A stretch of 64,000 bases of DNA, taken from Clostridium sp. 'deep sea' (GTDB lineage: Bacteria; Bacillota; UBA994; PWPR01). The notes under the pieces are model-generated. The model did no database searches and was not told the DNA's origin. It was given only the letters and a program-made list of their open reading frames with translations. The translations under genes were made by a program, and so were the position numbers. Below are positions 47,736 through 58,236 of the stretch, piece after piece. Position 1 is the first letter of the stretch; each line of letters opens with the position of its first letter. Where the stretch lies: contig NZ_CP063353.1 in NCBI RefSeq assembly GCF_014931565.1, positions 3,162,001-3,226,000 of the forward strand, written 5' to 3'.

Positions 47736-47849
47736 ATGGTGGCGATGGCAGAGGGGATACACCTGTACCCTTACCGAACACAGAAGTTAAGCCCTTTAGC
47801 GCCGATGGTACTTGGCTGGTGACGGCCTGGGAGAGTAGGACGCTGCCAT
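47736..47849 (+). rRNA. orphan 5S ribosomal RNA
   Basis: Nearly identical to the 5S at 44742, with changes only in the first 30 bases. No 16S or 23S adjoins it; its own terminator follows. Confidence 0.93.
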
Positions 47850-47865
47850 ATTAATTTTATAAAAG

Positions 47866-47908
47866 AAAAATCTCAAAGCATATCTTAATGTGTTTTGAGA
47901 TTTTTTTA
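47866..47908 (+). terminator. terminator of orphan 5S
   Basis: AAATCTCAAA / TTTTGAGATTT hairpin and TTTTTTT. Confidence 0.8.
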
Positions 47909-48068
47909 ATTATATTGTAATTTTCAAAGTTATTATATCATTGACTTATATTTTTAGCCTAAATACACTTAATTTTAACATTATCTCAGTTCTTTATTAT
48001 AATAGACTAATAATCAAGTTTTAAGTGATATAATTATAGATATTCATAATAAAATATGGAGATATCAT

Positions 48069-48932
48069 ATGACTAAAGCCACAGTATTTAATATTCAACG
48101 TTATTCACTTAATGATGGTCCTGGTATAAGAACTACGGTTTTCTTTAAAGGATGTCCACTGCAATGTTGGTGGTGCCATAACCCCGAGAGTCAATCCTAT
48201 AAAATAAATTTAATTAAATATCCTCATAAATGCATCCAGTGTAATCGTTGTATTACAATTTGTGAGTATCCTAATGATTGTCATTTTTGTGGAGCCTGTG
48301 CTAAAATCTGTCCTACTGAGGCTTTGCAAATGGTAGGCAAAGAAATGACTGTACAGTACCTGTATGAGGAAATAATTAAGGATCGACTATTTTATGAAGA
48401 ATCAGGTGGGGGAGTTACCTTTTCGGGAGGAGAGCCGTTATCTCAGCATGAGTTTTTAATAAACATACTAAAGTTATGTAAACATAATGAAATACATACA
48501 GCAGTTGATACATCGGGTTATTGTGATACGAATATAATTAAAGAAGTTGCTAATTATACAGATTTATGGCTTTATGATATTAAACATTTAAACGAAGATA
48601 AACACAAACACTTAACAGGTGTTTCAAATAAAATAATCCTAAATAATCTAAAGACATTAGTATCTTTAGGAAGCAGTATAAAGGTTAGGGTGCCAATTAT
48701 TCCAACCTATAATGATCAGTTAGAAAATATAAAAGCTCTTGGTAGCTATCTAGCTACTATAGGACTTTTTAATGTTAATATTTTGCCATATCATACATTA
48801 GCTGAGGATAAACACTCACGTTTTTCTATGCAGTATAAGCTCAAACACCTTAATGAACCCAGCGAAGAATATATGAAATCTATCAAAAACACTTTAGAGA
48901 GTTATGGTCTTAATGTAATAATAGGAGGTTAA
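48069..48932 (+). CDS. glycyl radical enzyme activating protein
   Basis: A 287-aa radical SAM activase. SAM-cluster CxxxCxxC is Cys29/33/36 in KGCPLQCWWCHNPES; an inserted pair of ferredoxin-type clusters follows (CIQCNRCITICE, CHFCGACAKICP), and GGGVTFSGGEPL binds SAM. It lies three bases before the glycyl radical enzyme gene, its evident substrate. ATATGGAG ribosome site. Confidence 0.94.
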   Translation: MTKATVFNIQRYSLNDGPGIRTTVFFKGCPLQCWWCHNPESQSYKINLIKYPHKCIQCNRCITICEYPNDCHFCGACAKICPTEALQMVGKEMTVQYLYEEIIKDRLFYEESGGGVTFSGGEPLSQHEFLINILKLCKHNEIHTAVDTSGYCDTNIIKEVANYTDLWLYDIKHLNEDKHKHLTGVSNKIILNNLKTLVSLGSSIKVRVPIIPTYNDQLENIKALGSYLATIGLFNVNILPYHTLAEDKHSRFSMQYKLKHLNEPSEEYMKSIKNTLESYGLNVIIGG

Positions 48933-48935
48933 AGA

Positions 48936-51296
48936 ATGAATGACAGAGTAAAAAAATTACGCCAGCAAAGTTACAATGCTAAGCCAACAATATGTGCTGA
49001 AAGAGCAGCCTTAATGACTGATTTTTATGTTAAGAATGATGGGAAATATCCAATTCCTGTGATGAGAGCAATGGCCTATTACTACTTATGTGATAATAAA
49101 ACAATTTATATAGGTGAAGATGAACTCATTGTAGGGGAGCGGGGTTCATCCCCTAAAGCAGTATCAACTTACCCAGAGCTTACTTGCCACAGTATAGAAG
49201 ACCTAAAAATACTAAATAATAGAGATAAAACACCTTATATTGTTACTAACAAAGTTATAAAAATATATAAAGATAAAGTTATTCCTTATTGGCGAGGCAG
49301 ATCTATGCGCGATAAACTTTTTGTAGATTTATCACAAAGCTGGCAAGACTGTTATGCTGCAGGTATGTTTACAGAGTTTATGGAGCAACGTGCCCCTGGT
49401 CATACGGCTATGGATGGTAAGATTTATAACAAAGGGCTAATAGATTTTAAAAAAGACATCAAACAATCAATAGCAAATTTAGATTTTTACGATGATCCCC
49501 AAGCAACTAAAAAGTTGCATCAATTAAAGGCTATGCATATCTCTTGTGATGCTACAATTAGGTTTGCTCAGCGTCATGCAGAGCTTGCTAAAAGAATGGC
49601 TGAAAATGAAGAGAATGAAGAGCGCAAACAAGAGCTATTAAGAATAGCTGAGGTTTGCAGCCATGTACCAGCAAATGCCCCACGTAATCTTTGGGAGGCG
49701 TTACAAATGTACTGGTTTATTCATTTGGGCTGTATTACAGAGCTTAACGGTTGGGATGCCTTTAGTCCTGGTCATTTAGATCAGCATCTTTATCCATTTT
49801 ATAACAATGAATTACAAGCTAATAGCCTAACTCGTGATCAGGCTAAAGAGTTAATAGAGTGCTTTTTTATTAAATTTAATAACCATCCAGCACCTCCTAA
49901 AGTAGGAGTAACAGCTCAAGAAAGTGGCACTTATAATGACTTCACTAATATTAATATTGGCGGTATTAATAAAGATGGAAGAGATGGAGTTAATGAAGTA
50001 TCATTTTTACTGTTAGAGGTTATAGAGGATATTCACTTACTACAGCCTGGCACCAATATACAAGTAAGTAGGCATAATAGTGACTTTTTTATAAAAGCGG
50101 CCTGTCGAGTTATACGTAATGGTTATGGATATCCATCAGTATTTAATGCCGATACTGTTGTTGAAGAAATGGTTAGAATGGGTAAATCTATTGAAGATGC
50201 CCGTACAGGTGGAGTGAGTGGCTGCGTTGAAACAGGTTGTTTTGGAAAAGAGGCCTATGTACTAACGGGTTATTTAAATATACCTAAGGTGTTAGAACTA
50301 ACTTTAAACAATGGTTATGACCCCCAATCAAAAAAACAACTAGGAATTAAAACTGGAGAATTAAGTAGCTTTAAAAGCTATGCTGAGTTTTTCGAGGCAT
50401 TTAAAAAACAATTACATCATATAGTTGAAATAAAAGTTCGTGGAAATCAGTATATTGAGCAAATGTTTGCTACTCTTTATCCTGCTACTTTTATGTCTGT
50501 AATTATGGATGACTGTATAAAAAAAGGAAAAGACTACAATGATGGTGGTCCAAGATACAATACAACCTTTATTCAAGGTGTGGGCATTGGTTCAATTACC
50601 GATAGTTTATCTGCCATTAAGACTCATGTCTTTGATAACAAAACTATTGATTTACCCAAGCTAACAGCTTTATTACACAACAACTTTGCAAACAATGAGC
50701 CAATAAGGCAAATGCTCTTAAATCGAACCCCTAAATATGGTAACGACAACGCATATGCCGATGATATAATGAGAGATGTTTTTGAGGCTTTTTATCAAGA
50801 GGTTGAGGGTAGGTTAAACACTAAAGGTGGAGAGTACCATATAGACATGTTGCCAACAACTTGTCATATATATTTTGGTTCAGTAATAGGTGCCTTGCCA
50901 GATGGTAGATTAGCCGGGAAACCACTGTCTGAAGGTATTTCACCAGTACAAGGAGCAGATAGAAATGGACCAACAGCTGTGATAAAATCTGCAGGAAAAA
51001 TGGATCATGTACGAACTGGTGGAACCTTGCTAAATATGAGCCTTATGCCAGCTATCGTTAAAGATGAAGAGGGCATTAATAAACTAACAAAGCTAATACG
51101 TTCGTATTTTAGAATGGGTGCTCATCATATTCAATTTAATGTTGTTGACAAAGAAATACTCATCGAAGCTCAAAAACACCCTGAGCAATACAGAGATTTA
51201 CTAGTTAGGGTAGCAGGTTATAGCGATTATTTTGTAGATTTAGGAACAGATTTGCAGAATGAAATAATAACAAGAACTTCTATTAATCATATATAG
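48936..51296 (+). CDS. hypD: glycyl radical enzyme, probable trans-4-hydroxy-L-proline dehydratase
   Basis: A 786-aa glycyl radical enzyme. Active-site Cys430 and Glu432 are in GCVETGCFGKEAYVLTGY; the radical Gly761 is in RVAGYSDYF. From memory of the Clostridioides HypD sequence, substrate-site residues His160, Asp278, Phe340, Cys434, Glu436 and Thr645 fall here at 156, 274, 336, 430, 432 and 641, a constant offset of four. That supports dehydration of trans-4-hydroxyproline to pyrroline-5-carboxylate. The usual proC neighbour is absent. A closely related dehydratase or lyase cannot be excluded. Confidence 0.78.
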   Translation: MNDRVKKLRQQSYNAKPTICAERAALMTDFYVKNDGKYPIPVMRAMAYYYLCDNKTIYIGEDELIVGERGSSPKAVSTYPELTCHSIEDLKILNNRDKTPYIVTNKVIKIYKDKVIPYWRGRSMRDKLFVDLSQSWQDCYAAGMFTEFMEQRAPGHTAMDGKIYNKGLIDFKKDIKQSIANLDFYDDPQATKKLHQLKAMHISCDATIRFAQRHAELAKRMAENEENEERKQELLRIAEVCSHVPANAPRNLWEALQMYWFIHLGCITELNGWDAFSPGHLDQHLYPFYNNELQANSLTRDQAKELIECFFIKFNNHPAPPKVGVTAQESGTYNDFTNINIGGINKDGRDGVNEVSFLLLEVIEDIHLLQPGTNIQVSRHNSDFFIKAACRVIRNGYGYPSVFNADTVVEEMVRMGKSIEDARTGGVSGCVETGCFGKEAYVLTGYLNIPKVLELTLNNGYDPQSKKQLGIKTGELSSFKSYAEFFEAFKKQLHHIVEIKVRGNQYIEQMFATLYPATFMSVIMDDCIKKGKDYNDGGPRYNTTFIQGVGIGSITDSLSAIKTHVFDNKTIDLPKLTALLHNNFANNEPIRQMLLNRTPKYGNDNAYADDIMRDVFEAFYQEVEGRLNTKGGEYHIDMLPTTCHIYFGSVIGALPDGRLAGKPLSEGISPVQGADRNGPTAVIKSAGKMDHVRTGGTLLNMSLMPAIVKDEEGINKLTKLIRSYFRMGAHHIQFNVVDKEILIEAQKHPEQYRDLLVRVAGYSDYFVDLGTDLQNEIITRTSINHI

Positions 51297-51304
51297 ATAT
51301 ACCT

Positions 51305-51339
51305 AAAAAGCACACAGAAAAATCTGAGTGCTTTTTTTA
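51305..51339 (+). terminator. terminator after the glycyl radical enzyme
   Basis: AAAAGCAC-CAGA / TCTG-GTGCTTTTTTT hairpin. Confidence 0.75.
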
Positions 51340-51618
51340 ATGAATAAAAAAATATAAAAGAAAATATTTATATTATAGAAATAATTAACTGCTATGCATA
51401 GCCCTTAAAATAAATAAGCAAAACAAAGAATAGCTTATAATAATAAACATTTTAGATAATTATATTGTACAGACTTAATTCGACATAAATTATATCATAT
51501 ATAATCTATTCTTATAATAGTGAACATTGTCCATCTTCAACCAATTAACTAGTTATAATGACCAATTATTAAATAATTTACACAAAATTAAATATGTGTG
51601 TTAGTATAAACTTAATAT
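51340..51618. other. intergenic stretch
   Basis: Very AT-rich, no ORF, riboswitch or repeat seen. Confidence 0.4.
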
Positions 51619-51775
51619 CAGACGGAAAAGTAAAACTACTTTAATTGAGCTAAATTTTAATTAGCTGTATTGCCACTATTATTAAAGTAGTAAAGGTAAA
51701 TTTACATTTATTGTAAAAAGATTTCTTGTTGATCTAGCTCCTACAAGAAATCATTTATCTTACCTTTTCCGTCTG
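51619..51775. repeat. 157-bp element with terminal inverted repeats and internal stems
   Basis: Ends CAGACGGAAAAG (51619-51630) and CTTTTCCGTCTG (51764-51775) are exact complements. Inside: ACTACTTTAAT / ATTAAAGTAGT (51635-51645 / 51681-51691) and GATTTCTTGT / ACAAGAAATC (51720-51729 / 51743-51752). Fits either a MITE or a structured RNA. The guaA promoter lies outside it, downstream. Confidence 0.7.
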
Positions 51776-51829
51776 TATTGTATTATATACGAATAATAAA
51801 TTATATATATTAAATATTGTTCGATTTTA

Positions 51830-51857
51830 TTGACTTTTTTTTCTCTTCTGATATAAT
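51830..51857 (+). promoter_or_regulatory. guaA promoter
   Basis: TTGACT, 16-bp spacer, TATAAT, about 30 bases before the start codon; leaves no room for a riboswitch. Confidence 0.75.
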
Positions 51858-51887
51858 TACGGCAATGTTGACATAGGGGTGAATAAA

Positions 51888-53420
51888 ATGAGTGCAGAAC
51901 TAGTATTAATATATGATTTTGGCGGACAAACAGCAAAGTTAATTGCCCGTAGAGTGAGAGAGCAACACGTTTATTGTGAAATAGTTCCTTACTTTATTAC
52001 CTTAAATGAAATTAAAGCAAAAAACCCTAAAGCAATCATATTCTCAGGTGGTCCAAACAGCATTTATGCTGAGAGTGCTCCAAGAATTGATATGGCTGTA
52101 TTTGAATTAGGAATACCTGTATTAGGTATTTGTTATGGTATGCAGTTAATGACTCATGAGTTTGGCGGAGAGGTAGCTCGCTCAAGTAAAAGAGAGTATG
52201 GTATGGCTGCCTTACAAATAGATAAAAAAGACGTATTATTCGAAGATATTAATAATGGCAATATGTCATGGATGAGTCATGGTGATAGCATTAAAAAATT
52301 GGGTAATGGTTTTGAATGTATTGCACATACAGGTAATACCCCATTTGCAGTTATGAAACATCTAAATAAACCTTTTTATGGAGTGCAATTTCATCCCGAG
52401 GTACAGCATACTGAGCAAGGTAGTCAGTTTATAGCTAACTTTTTATTTAATGTAGCTAACCTAAAAGGTGATTGGCGAATGGATAGCTTTATTGACACTC
52501 AAGTGCAAAAAATAAGAGAAAAAGTTGGCGACAAAAAGGTTGTGTGTGCTTTAAGTGGTGGAGTTGATTCTTCTGTTGCTGCTGTATTAGTGCATAAAGC
52601 CATTGGTAATCAATTAACATGTGTTTTTGTTAATCACGGTTTACTAAGAAAAAATGAAGCAGAGCAGGTCATTGATACCTTCGATAAAAATTTAGGTTTA
52701 AAACTTGTATATGCCAATGAAGTAGATAGATTTTTAAACAAGCTTGCAGGAGTAATAGATCCCGAGCGCAAACGTAAAATTATTGGTGAAGAGTTTATAA
52801 GAGTATTCGAAGATGAATCTAAAAAGCTAGGTGAAATAGACTTTTTAGTTCAGGGTACCATATATCCAGATGTAATAGAAAGTGGTACAGCAACAGCTGC
52901 TAAAATTAAATCTCATCATAATGTAGGTGGATTACCAGAAGACCTCCAGTTTGATTTAATAGAACCACTTCGGGAGCTGTTTAAAGACGAAGTTCGTGAG
53001 GTAGGAAGAGAACTAGGTATACCAGAGGCAATAGTTGGTAGACAACCCTTCCCCGGACCAGGCCTAGCTATAAGAATAATGGGTGACATAACCAAAGAAA
53101 AAATAACAGTACTCCAAAATGCTGATGCCATCTTTAGAGAAGTTATTAGAGAAGAAGGCCTTTATGATGAAATATGGCAAGCTTTTGCCGTATTACCAGG
53201 TGTAAGAACAGTAGGGGTAATGGGTGATGAACGAACCTATGCTCACCTTGTAGCATTAAGAGCCGTAGCCTCAACAGATGCCATGACAGCCGACTGGGCC
53301 AGAATCCCCTACGATGTATTAGCAAAAATCTCAAGCAGAATAGTAAATGAAGTAGAGGGTGTTAATCGGGTTTGTTATGATATAACCAGTAAGCCACCTG
53401 CCACAATAGAATGGGAGTAA
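51888..53420 (+). CDS. guaA: GMP synthase (glutamine-hydrolysing)
   Basis: A 510-aa two-domain enzyme turning XMP into GMP. Class I glutaminase with Cys in GICYGMQLM and His/Glu in [10 protein letters not shown]-loop SGGVDSS in the synthetase domain; C-terminal dimerisation part ends in [12 protein letters not shown] 51888 with AGGGGTG upstream; an in-frame GTG at 51879 overlaps that site and is rejected. Confidence 0.97.
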   Translation: MSAELVLIYDFGGQTAKLIARRVREQHVYCEIVPYFITLNEIKAKNPKAIIFSGGPNSIYAESAPRIDMAVFELGIPVLGICYGMQLMTHEFGGEVARSSKREYGMAALQIDKKDVLFEDINNGNMSWMSHGDSIKKLGNGFECIAHTGNTPFAVMKHLNKPFYGVQFHPEVQHTEQGSQFIANFLFNVANLKGDWRMDSFIDTQVQKIREKVGDKKVVCALSGGVDSSVAAVLVHKAIGNQLTCVFVNHGLLRKNEAEQVIDTFDKNLGLKLVYANEVDRFLNKLAGVIDPERKRKIIGEEFIRVFEDESKKLGEIDFLVQGTIYPDVIESGTATAAKIKSHHNVGGLPEDLQFDLIEPLRELFKDEVREVGRELGIPEAIVGRQPFPGPGLAIRIMGDITKEKITVLQNADAIFREVIREEGLYDEIWQAFAVLPGVRTVGVMGDERTYAHLVALRAVASTDAMTADWARIPYDVLAKISSRIVNEVEGVNRVCYDITSKPPATIEWE

Positions 53421-53568
53421 TGCTTCCAAAAATGAACGCTCTCGGCGTTACCATAAAAACTACTGACTTCAGCATACTACTCGTATAGCTTCAGCCATTA
53501 GTTTTCATGGTGCCTTGACAGCGAACATTTTTGAAACCATTACCCTAAGTAGAGCAAAAGTAGAAATA
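53418..53568. repeat. imperfect palindromic element downstream of guaA
   Basis: TAATGCTTCCAAAAATG at the left mirrors CATTTTTGAAACCATTA at the right, and GGC..CCATAAAAACTA mirrors TAGTTTTCATGGTGCC, around the centre CATACTACTCGTATAG. Right-end fragments recur near 53756 (CTTGACAGCAGACATTTTTG) and 57935. MITE-like. Confidence 0.55.
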
Positions 53569-54026
53569 AAAGATAATTGAGTCCTCAAATTCAATTGATA
53601 AAATATATACAAAAAAAGTTGAGCTAAAATTAGCTCAACTTTTTTATCATAATAAAAAGATTTCAGAATCAAATCCACGACAATTATTCATTATTAATTG
53701 TTAATTCTTAATTAGACCTGTTCATTATTAATTCTTAATTGGAGCAAAGCGACCAGCCTTGACAGCAGACATTTTTGAAATTCTTAACATGATGTTAGTG
53801 ACAAGGAATAACATAAATACTCAATAACCTGAGGATACACTTAAGATATTCATGCTAGAAACTTTATAAAATCTTACTTACTAGATAACGCTGGTGTGTT
53901 TTAACAATAAAATTATATGCTTAATACAAAGTAAAAACAATATGAAATATTGTAAAATAATAACATATGAAATATAATTAAAATAACTTAATTGTTTGAG
54001 ATATTCCATTATAGGGAGAAAATAAT
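53569..54026. other. intergenic stretch between guaA and hamA
   Basis: Holds the terminator below, a fragment of the palindromic element near 53756 and the short repeat TTCATTATTAATT.TTAATT (53688 and 53721). No ORF. Confidence 0.5.
53611..53646. terminator. terminator downstream of guaA
   Basis: AAAAGTTGAGCTAA / TTAGCTCAACTTTTTT, symmetrical A and T runs. Confidence 0.8.
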
Positions 54027-54932
54027 ATGAAACTTAGCATAGGGGATAAAGATTTTTTAGATTCTTTTGTTCACTTGTGGGAAAAAGATGTTGATGAGTA
54101 TAAGTCTAGTAAGTTAAACTTGTTTATGCTAAACATAAATGCAAATAGCTTCGACTACCCAACCCTTATTGAGAATCTACGAGATCCATTAGTAAATTAT
54201 TCGGTTTCCAGAAAAACTAGAGAATTGTATAATGAAAAACCTGCAAAATTGGTTCATATAGCTCAGGAGAAATTCAAAAATTATATTAATAATAATGGTG
54301 AGTTGGGTGAATTGCTTTTATATTGCTTCTTAGAGACACATCTTGATGCACCAAAAATCTTATCAAAATTAGAATTAAAAACATCAACAGAAATGTATGT
54401 TCATGGTGCAGATGGAATTCATATGTACAAAGTTGATGATAATAATTATCAGCTTATCTTTGGTGAATCTAAAACTGTTAATAATTTAAGAGATTCGCTT
54501 TATCAAGCATTTAAATCTATAAAAGAGTTTAAGGATGAAAGTAGCAAAGGAGGTAAATCAAAAAGTGGTATAAGCTATGAGAAAACATTGCTCAACTCAA
54601 ACATTGATAGGGAAACTTTCACAGAAGAAGAAAGAGATTTACTGAGAAAAATTATCTATCCTAGTAAGACAAGGCATTTTGATGTTGATGATGCTTTCGG
54701 TATTTTTATTGGATATGAAATAGAGATAACTAATGAGGATAGGAAATTATCAAATAAAGATTTTCGTGAAAAGATCAAGAATATAATAGATAAAGATGTT
54801 TCAGATCGAATTAAATACATTAATGACAAAATCGCAGAGCATGATTTATATGGTCATAGTTTTTATTTTTATGTTTTACCTTTCACGGATTTAGATACAA
54901 GTAGAAAAAAGATACTAGAGGAGATTACATAA
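54027..54932 (+). CDS. hamA: Hachiman anti-phage protein HamA (DUF1837 nuclease)
   Basis: A 301-aa DUF1837-type protein. The PD-(D/E)xK-like active site is visible: GELGELLLYCFLETHL (Glu92/Glu95), Asp129 in HGADGIHM, and Glu147/Lys149 in LIFGESK. In Hachiman, HamA is the DNase effector held in check by HamB. The stop codon abuts the hamB ATG. AGGGAG ribosome site. AT content and lack of neighbouring housekeeping genes fit an acquired island. Confidence 0.85.
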   Translation: MKLSIGDKDFLDSFVHLWEKDVDEYKSSKLNLFMLNINANSFDYPTLIENLRDPLVNYSVSRKTRELYNEKPAKLVHIAQEKFKNYINNNGELGELLLYCFLETHLDAPKILSKLELKTSTEMYVHGADGIHMYKVDDNNYQLIFGESKTVNNLRDSLYQAFKSIKEFKDESSKGGKSKSGISYEKTLLNSNIDRETFTEEERDLLRKIIYPSKTRHFDVDDAFGIFIGYEIEITNEDRKLSNKDFREKIKNIIDKDVSDRIKYINDKIAEHDLYGHSFYFYVLPFTDLDTSRKKILEEIT

Positions 54933-57497
54933 ATGGGGATATTAAAAGACTTCTCCAAAGAGGTTAATAAAGATGAGTATTTTATAGAACTGTATAGAAA
55001 AATGGAGATTATTAATTTTAGTAATTTTTTTGGTTTGAATTTAGATGTTAGATATGATGAAAAAGAGTATTTTGACTTATTAAGATATTCAGAAATTTTG
55101 TCATTTTCTGATGAGCCAGAAGATAGAAATAAATCCTACAAAATTTTATCGTTACTTTATAGTTCTTATTTAAATGATCAATATTATATTAGTTATGCAA
55201 ATGAGATTCTTGTCAGGTTAGGAAATTTTCCTGCCCTTGATTTAGTTACAAAAGGTAGGAAAAATATACAAACTAGCAATGAGATTGAAATGGAGAAAAT
55301 TATAAAGAAGACATTTCAAAAGGATCCATATAGTATAAATGTTTTTACGGATCCACAATACAATATATATGAGTCACTAAAGAAGAATAATCACTTTAGT
55401 TTTTCCGGACCAACTTCTCTTGGAAAATCATTCATTATGGAGTCATTTATAAAATATTTGATTTATGAACATGGATTTAGAGAAAATATTGCTATTCTTG
55501 TTCCTACCCGTGCATTAATAAATCAAGTTTCGAGTAAAATGAAACAGGAATTAGAGATACTCGAAGCACAAAATAAGGCTAAAATTAAGTATAAAGTATT
55601 ATCTCATCCAGTGATACCTAAATTGTTAGATAACACCAATAATAGATATTTGTTTGTATTCACACCAGAAAGGTTGATTTCATATCTTTCGAACTCAGAT
55701 AATCCCAAAATTGACTATATGTTTATAGATGAAGCACATAAAGTTGTTGCAATAAATGATTCAAGAGGCCCTCTATTCTATCATGCAATTTTACAAGCTG
55801 AGAGGAAAAGTGTAAAACTTTTTTTCTCTTCTCCAAATGTGCCAAATGTTGATGTGTTTTTGTCATTGTTTGAGAAGAGTACTGAAGAGGCTACTCAAGT
55901 GAATGAATCTCCTGTATCACAGAATCGTTACTTTTTAGATTTAATTAATAATGAGATTACTATGTTTTCTGAATTTGGAAACGATTTGAAAATGGACATT
56001 GTTGATGAGACAAATAGTTTCAATAGTTGGTTGTATAAATTGAGTAGCGACAGCAAGAGTATTGTATATTGCAATTCAACGAAAGATACTATACGATATG
56101 CTTCTGAGTTTTCAAGAGATTTACCTATTAAAAATCATAGCCAAATTAATGAGTTAATTAATCTAGTCAAAGTACATGTTCATAAGGATTATTACTTGAT
56201 AGATTGTCTTAAAAAAGGTGTGGCATACCATTTTGGTCGACTGCCTCAGAGAATTAGAGAAAAAATAGAAGTCTTGTTCAAAAATAAAGTAATTGACTTT
56301 ATTTTTTGCACATCAACACTCCTTGAAGGGGTAAACTTACCTGCGAAAAATATTTTTATTTTAAGTAATTATCTGGGTCTGTCTAAATTTAAGGATATAG
56401 ATTTTTGGAATTTAGCTGGAAGAGCAGGTCGCTTAACAAAAGAGTTATCAGGAAATATTATTTGCACAAAAGTAACAACTAAGCAAAGTAATTGGGGAAA
56501 TATTGAAGGTGACCTTGATATAGTAAGGAACAAAACGATTGAACCAATCAAGCCTTTAGTAATTAAAGGTCAAAAGAATTTCTATAAAAATGTTGGGAAT
56601 GCACTGAAAGGAATGAAATTTACAAAAAAAAAACCTACAGCTAATGAGGTTGAAATATGGAATCATTATGCCAATATTGCGTTTATTCATGAGCTAAATG
56701 ATGAACCATCTGTGTTAAAAACTAATTTTGTTAGTAAAGTTTCTGATGGTAAGAAAGTGTTAAGTACCCTTAGAAAAAATAATCAAGTGCCTACAAGAGT
56801 ACTTTCTACATCATCTATGATTAAAGCCAAATACCAAAATTATATTTATAATGGAGACAAAACTATTTTTCACAAGTTACCAGAAGAGATTACATATGAA
56901 GCATGTCTAAACATACTTAATAATTTTTATGATATTTATAATTGGAGTATAGAAGAATCTAAAGGAAGATCACCACTTGTTAAAAAACGTACTAGGCTTA
57001 AATACTACGCAAGATTGATGAAGGATTGGATGAATTCTACCCCATTAAGTTTAATGATAACTAATGTGATAGATTATTATAAAGACGTAGGGGAGTTTTA
57101 TGATCAACCGGATAAACTTAAATTTACAGGTAAAGAAAAGAACATTATAAACATGATTATCAATGAATTAATGCGTGATATTGAAACTAATCTTAGGTTT
57201 AAAATAAAGAATTACTTCTCTAATTATCATCTGTTGCTTAGAGAAAAATATGGCGAAAATGATGCTGGAGCTAATTGGGGAGACTTTCTTGAATATGGAA
57301 CTTCAAATAGAAGAATTATCGAACTTCAGAATATTGGGTTGCCACGATATTTAGCAACATCTATCCTTGAAGAATATAATAATTACATCGAATTTATTGA
57401 TGATGAATTAACATATTTCGACATAGAGGGAATTATTAATTTAATGGAAGAAAATGATCCTCAATTAATAGAGTTAAAAACGATTTTTAGATTATAG
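54933..57497 (+). CDS. hamB: Hachiman anti-phage helicase HamB
   Basis: An 854-aa superfamily 2 (Ski2-like) helicase. Walker A GPTSLGKS (159-166), DEAH 266-269, LLEGVNLPAKNIFI as motif V and NLAGRAGRL as motif VI. Partner of hamA, which starts the two-gene operon without intergenic gap. HamB senses damaged or phage DNA and releases HamA (family knowledge). Confidence 0.87.
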   Translation: MGILKDFSKEVNKDEYFIELYRKMEIINFSNFFGLNLDVRYDEKEYFDLLRYSEILSFSDEPEDRNKSYKILSLLYSSYLNDQYYISYANEILVRLGNFPALDLVTKGRKNIQTSNEIEMEKIIKKTFQKDPYSINVFTDPQYNIYESLKKNNHFSFSGPTSLGKSFIMESFIKYLIYEHGFRENIAILVPTRALINQVSSKMKQELEILEAQNKAKIKYKVLSHPVIPKLLDNTNNRYLFVFTPERLISYLSNSDNPKIDYMFIDEAHKVVAINDSRGPLFYHAILQAERKSVKLFFSSPNVPNVDVFLSLFEKSTEEATQVNESPVSQNRYFLDLINNEITMFSEFGNDLKMDIVDETNSFNSWLYKLSSDSKSIVYCNSTKDTIRYASEFSRDLPIKNHSQINELINLVKVHVHKDYYLIDCLKKGVAYHFGRLPQRIREKIEVLFKNKVIDFIFCTSTLLEGVNLPAKNIFILSNYLGLSKFKDIDFWNLAGRAGRLTKELSGNIICTKVTTKQSNWGNIEGDLDIVRNKTIEPIKPLVIKGQKNFYKNVGNALKGMKFTKKKPTANEVEIWNHYANIAFIHELNDEPSVLKTNFVSKVSDGKKVLSTLRKNNQVPTRVLSTSSMIKAKYQNYIYNGDKTIFHKLPEEITYEACLNILNNFYDIYNWSIEESKGRSPLVKKRTRLKYYARLMKDWMNSTPLSLMITNVIDYYKDVGEFYDQPDKLKFTGKEKNIINMIINELMRDIETNLRFKIKNYFSNYHLLLREKYGENDAGANWGDFLEYGTSNRRIIELQNIGLPRYLATSILEEYNNYIEFIDDELTYFDIEGIINLMEENDPQLIELKTIFRL

Positions 57498-58236
57498 TAG
57501 TAGATAAGAGATAGTGACTTTTGAGATTATAGTAATTGGGTATTAAAATGATAATTATTGTATATTATTTTGAGAACTGACTAGATAGAATGATATTGTA
57601 ATATAGAGTAATTATATATACTATATATAGCATAATTTACTTATAATACTTCACATATACAAAGTAGTAACGAAATTTTGCTACTATCCTGATATTAAAA
57701 ATTCGTCAAACTTAGAATTACACAAACATTTCTGAGACCATTACTGGTTAATAGATTATTAAAATATTGCCAATTTTTCTTGGTTAAAATAAATACAAGA
57801 AAACTTGAGTTAAGTTTTAACTAAGGTTTTTACATTTTATAAAATGAAATAAATAGTAAATAGATATAAGTGTAGTAGTATACTATTGTAGTATTGTACT
57901 ACGTGTACATCTCAGATTATAAAAAAGCTAGTGCTTGATAGAGAACATTTTTATGAATCTATGGGGTTAGTATATGATTTAAATACTGTTTTTAATCCAT
58001 ATAGGATAAAATATATACAGTAAAACCAAGTTTCTTGCTCAGTTTTAATTATTATTAAAAATAAGCTAAAGACCAAACCTATATTAGATTAGAGTAAGTA
58101 AAGGAGTATTATGTTTGTTAACGACAAATATTAATATTAAACCAATTTTGAAAATATTATAAAGGACATTTAATAGATGTAATAGAATTTAACAAAATTA
58201 TAATAAATTATTTTTTTAGTTACTAAGGAGTATAAA
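57498..58236. other. long AT-rich gap in the defence island
   Basis: No ORF with a ribosome site. Contains a fragment of the palindromic element (CTTGATAGAGAACATTTTT near 57938) and the local palindrome GTAGTAGTATACTATTGTAGTA. Possibly scar of lost genes. Confidence 0.5.

Noticed and set aside
51340-51887. Purine riboswitch upstream of guaA
   Set aside because: The purine riboswitch core pattern is absent and the promoter is only about 30 bases before the start codon.
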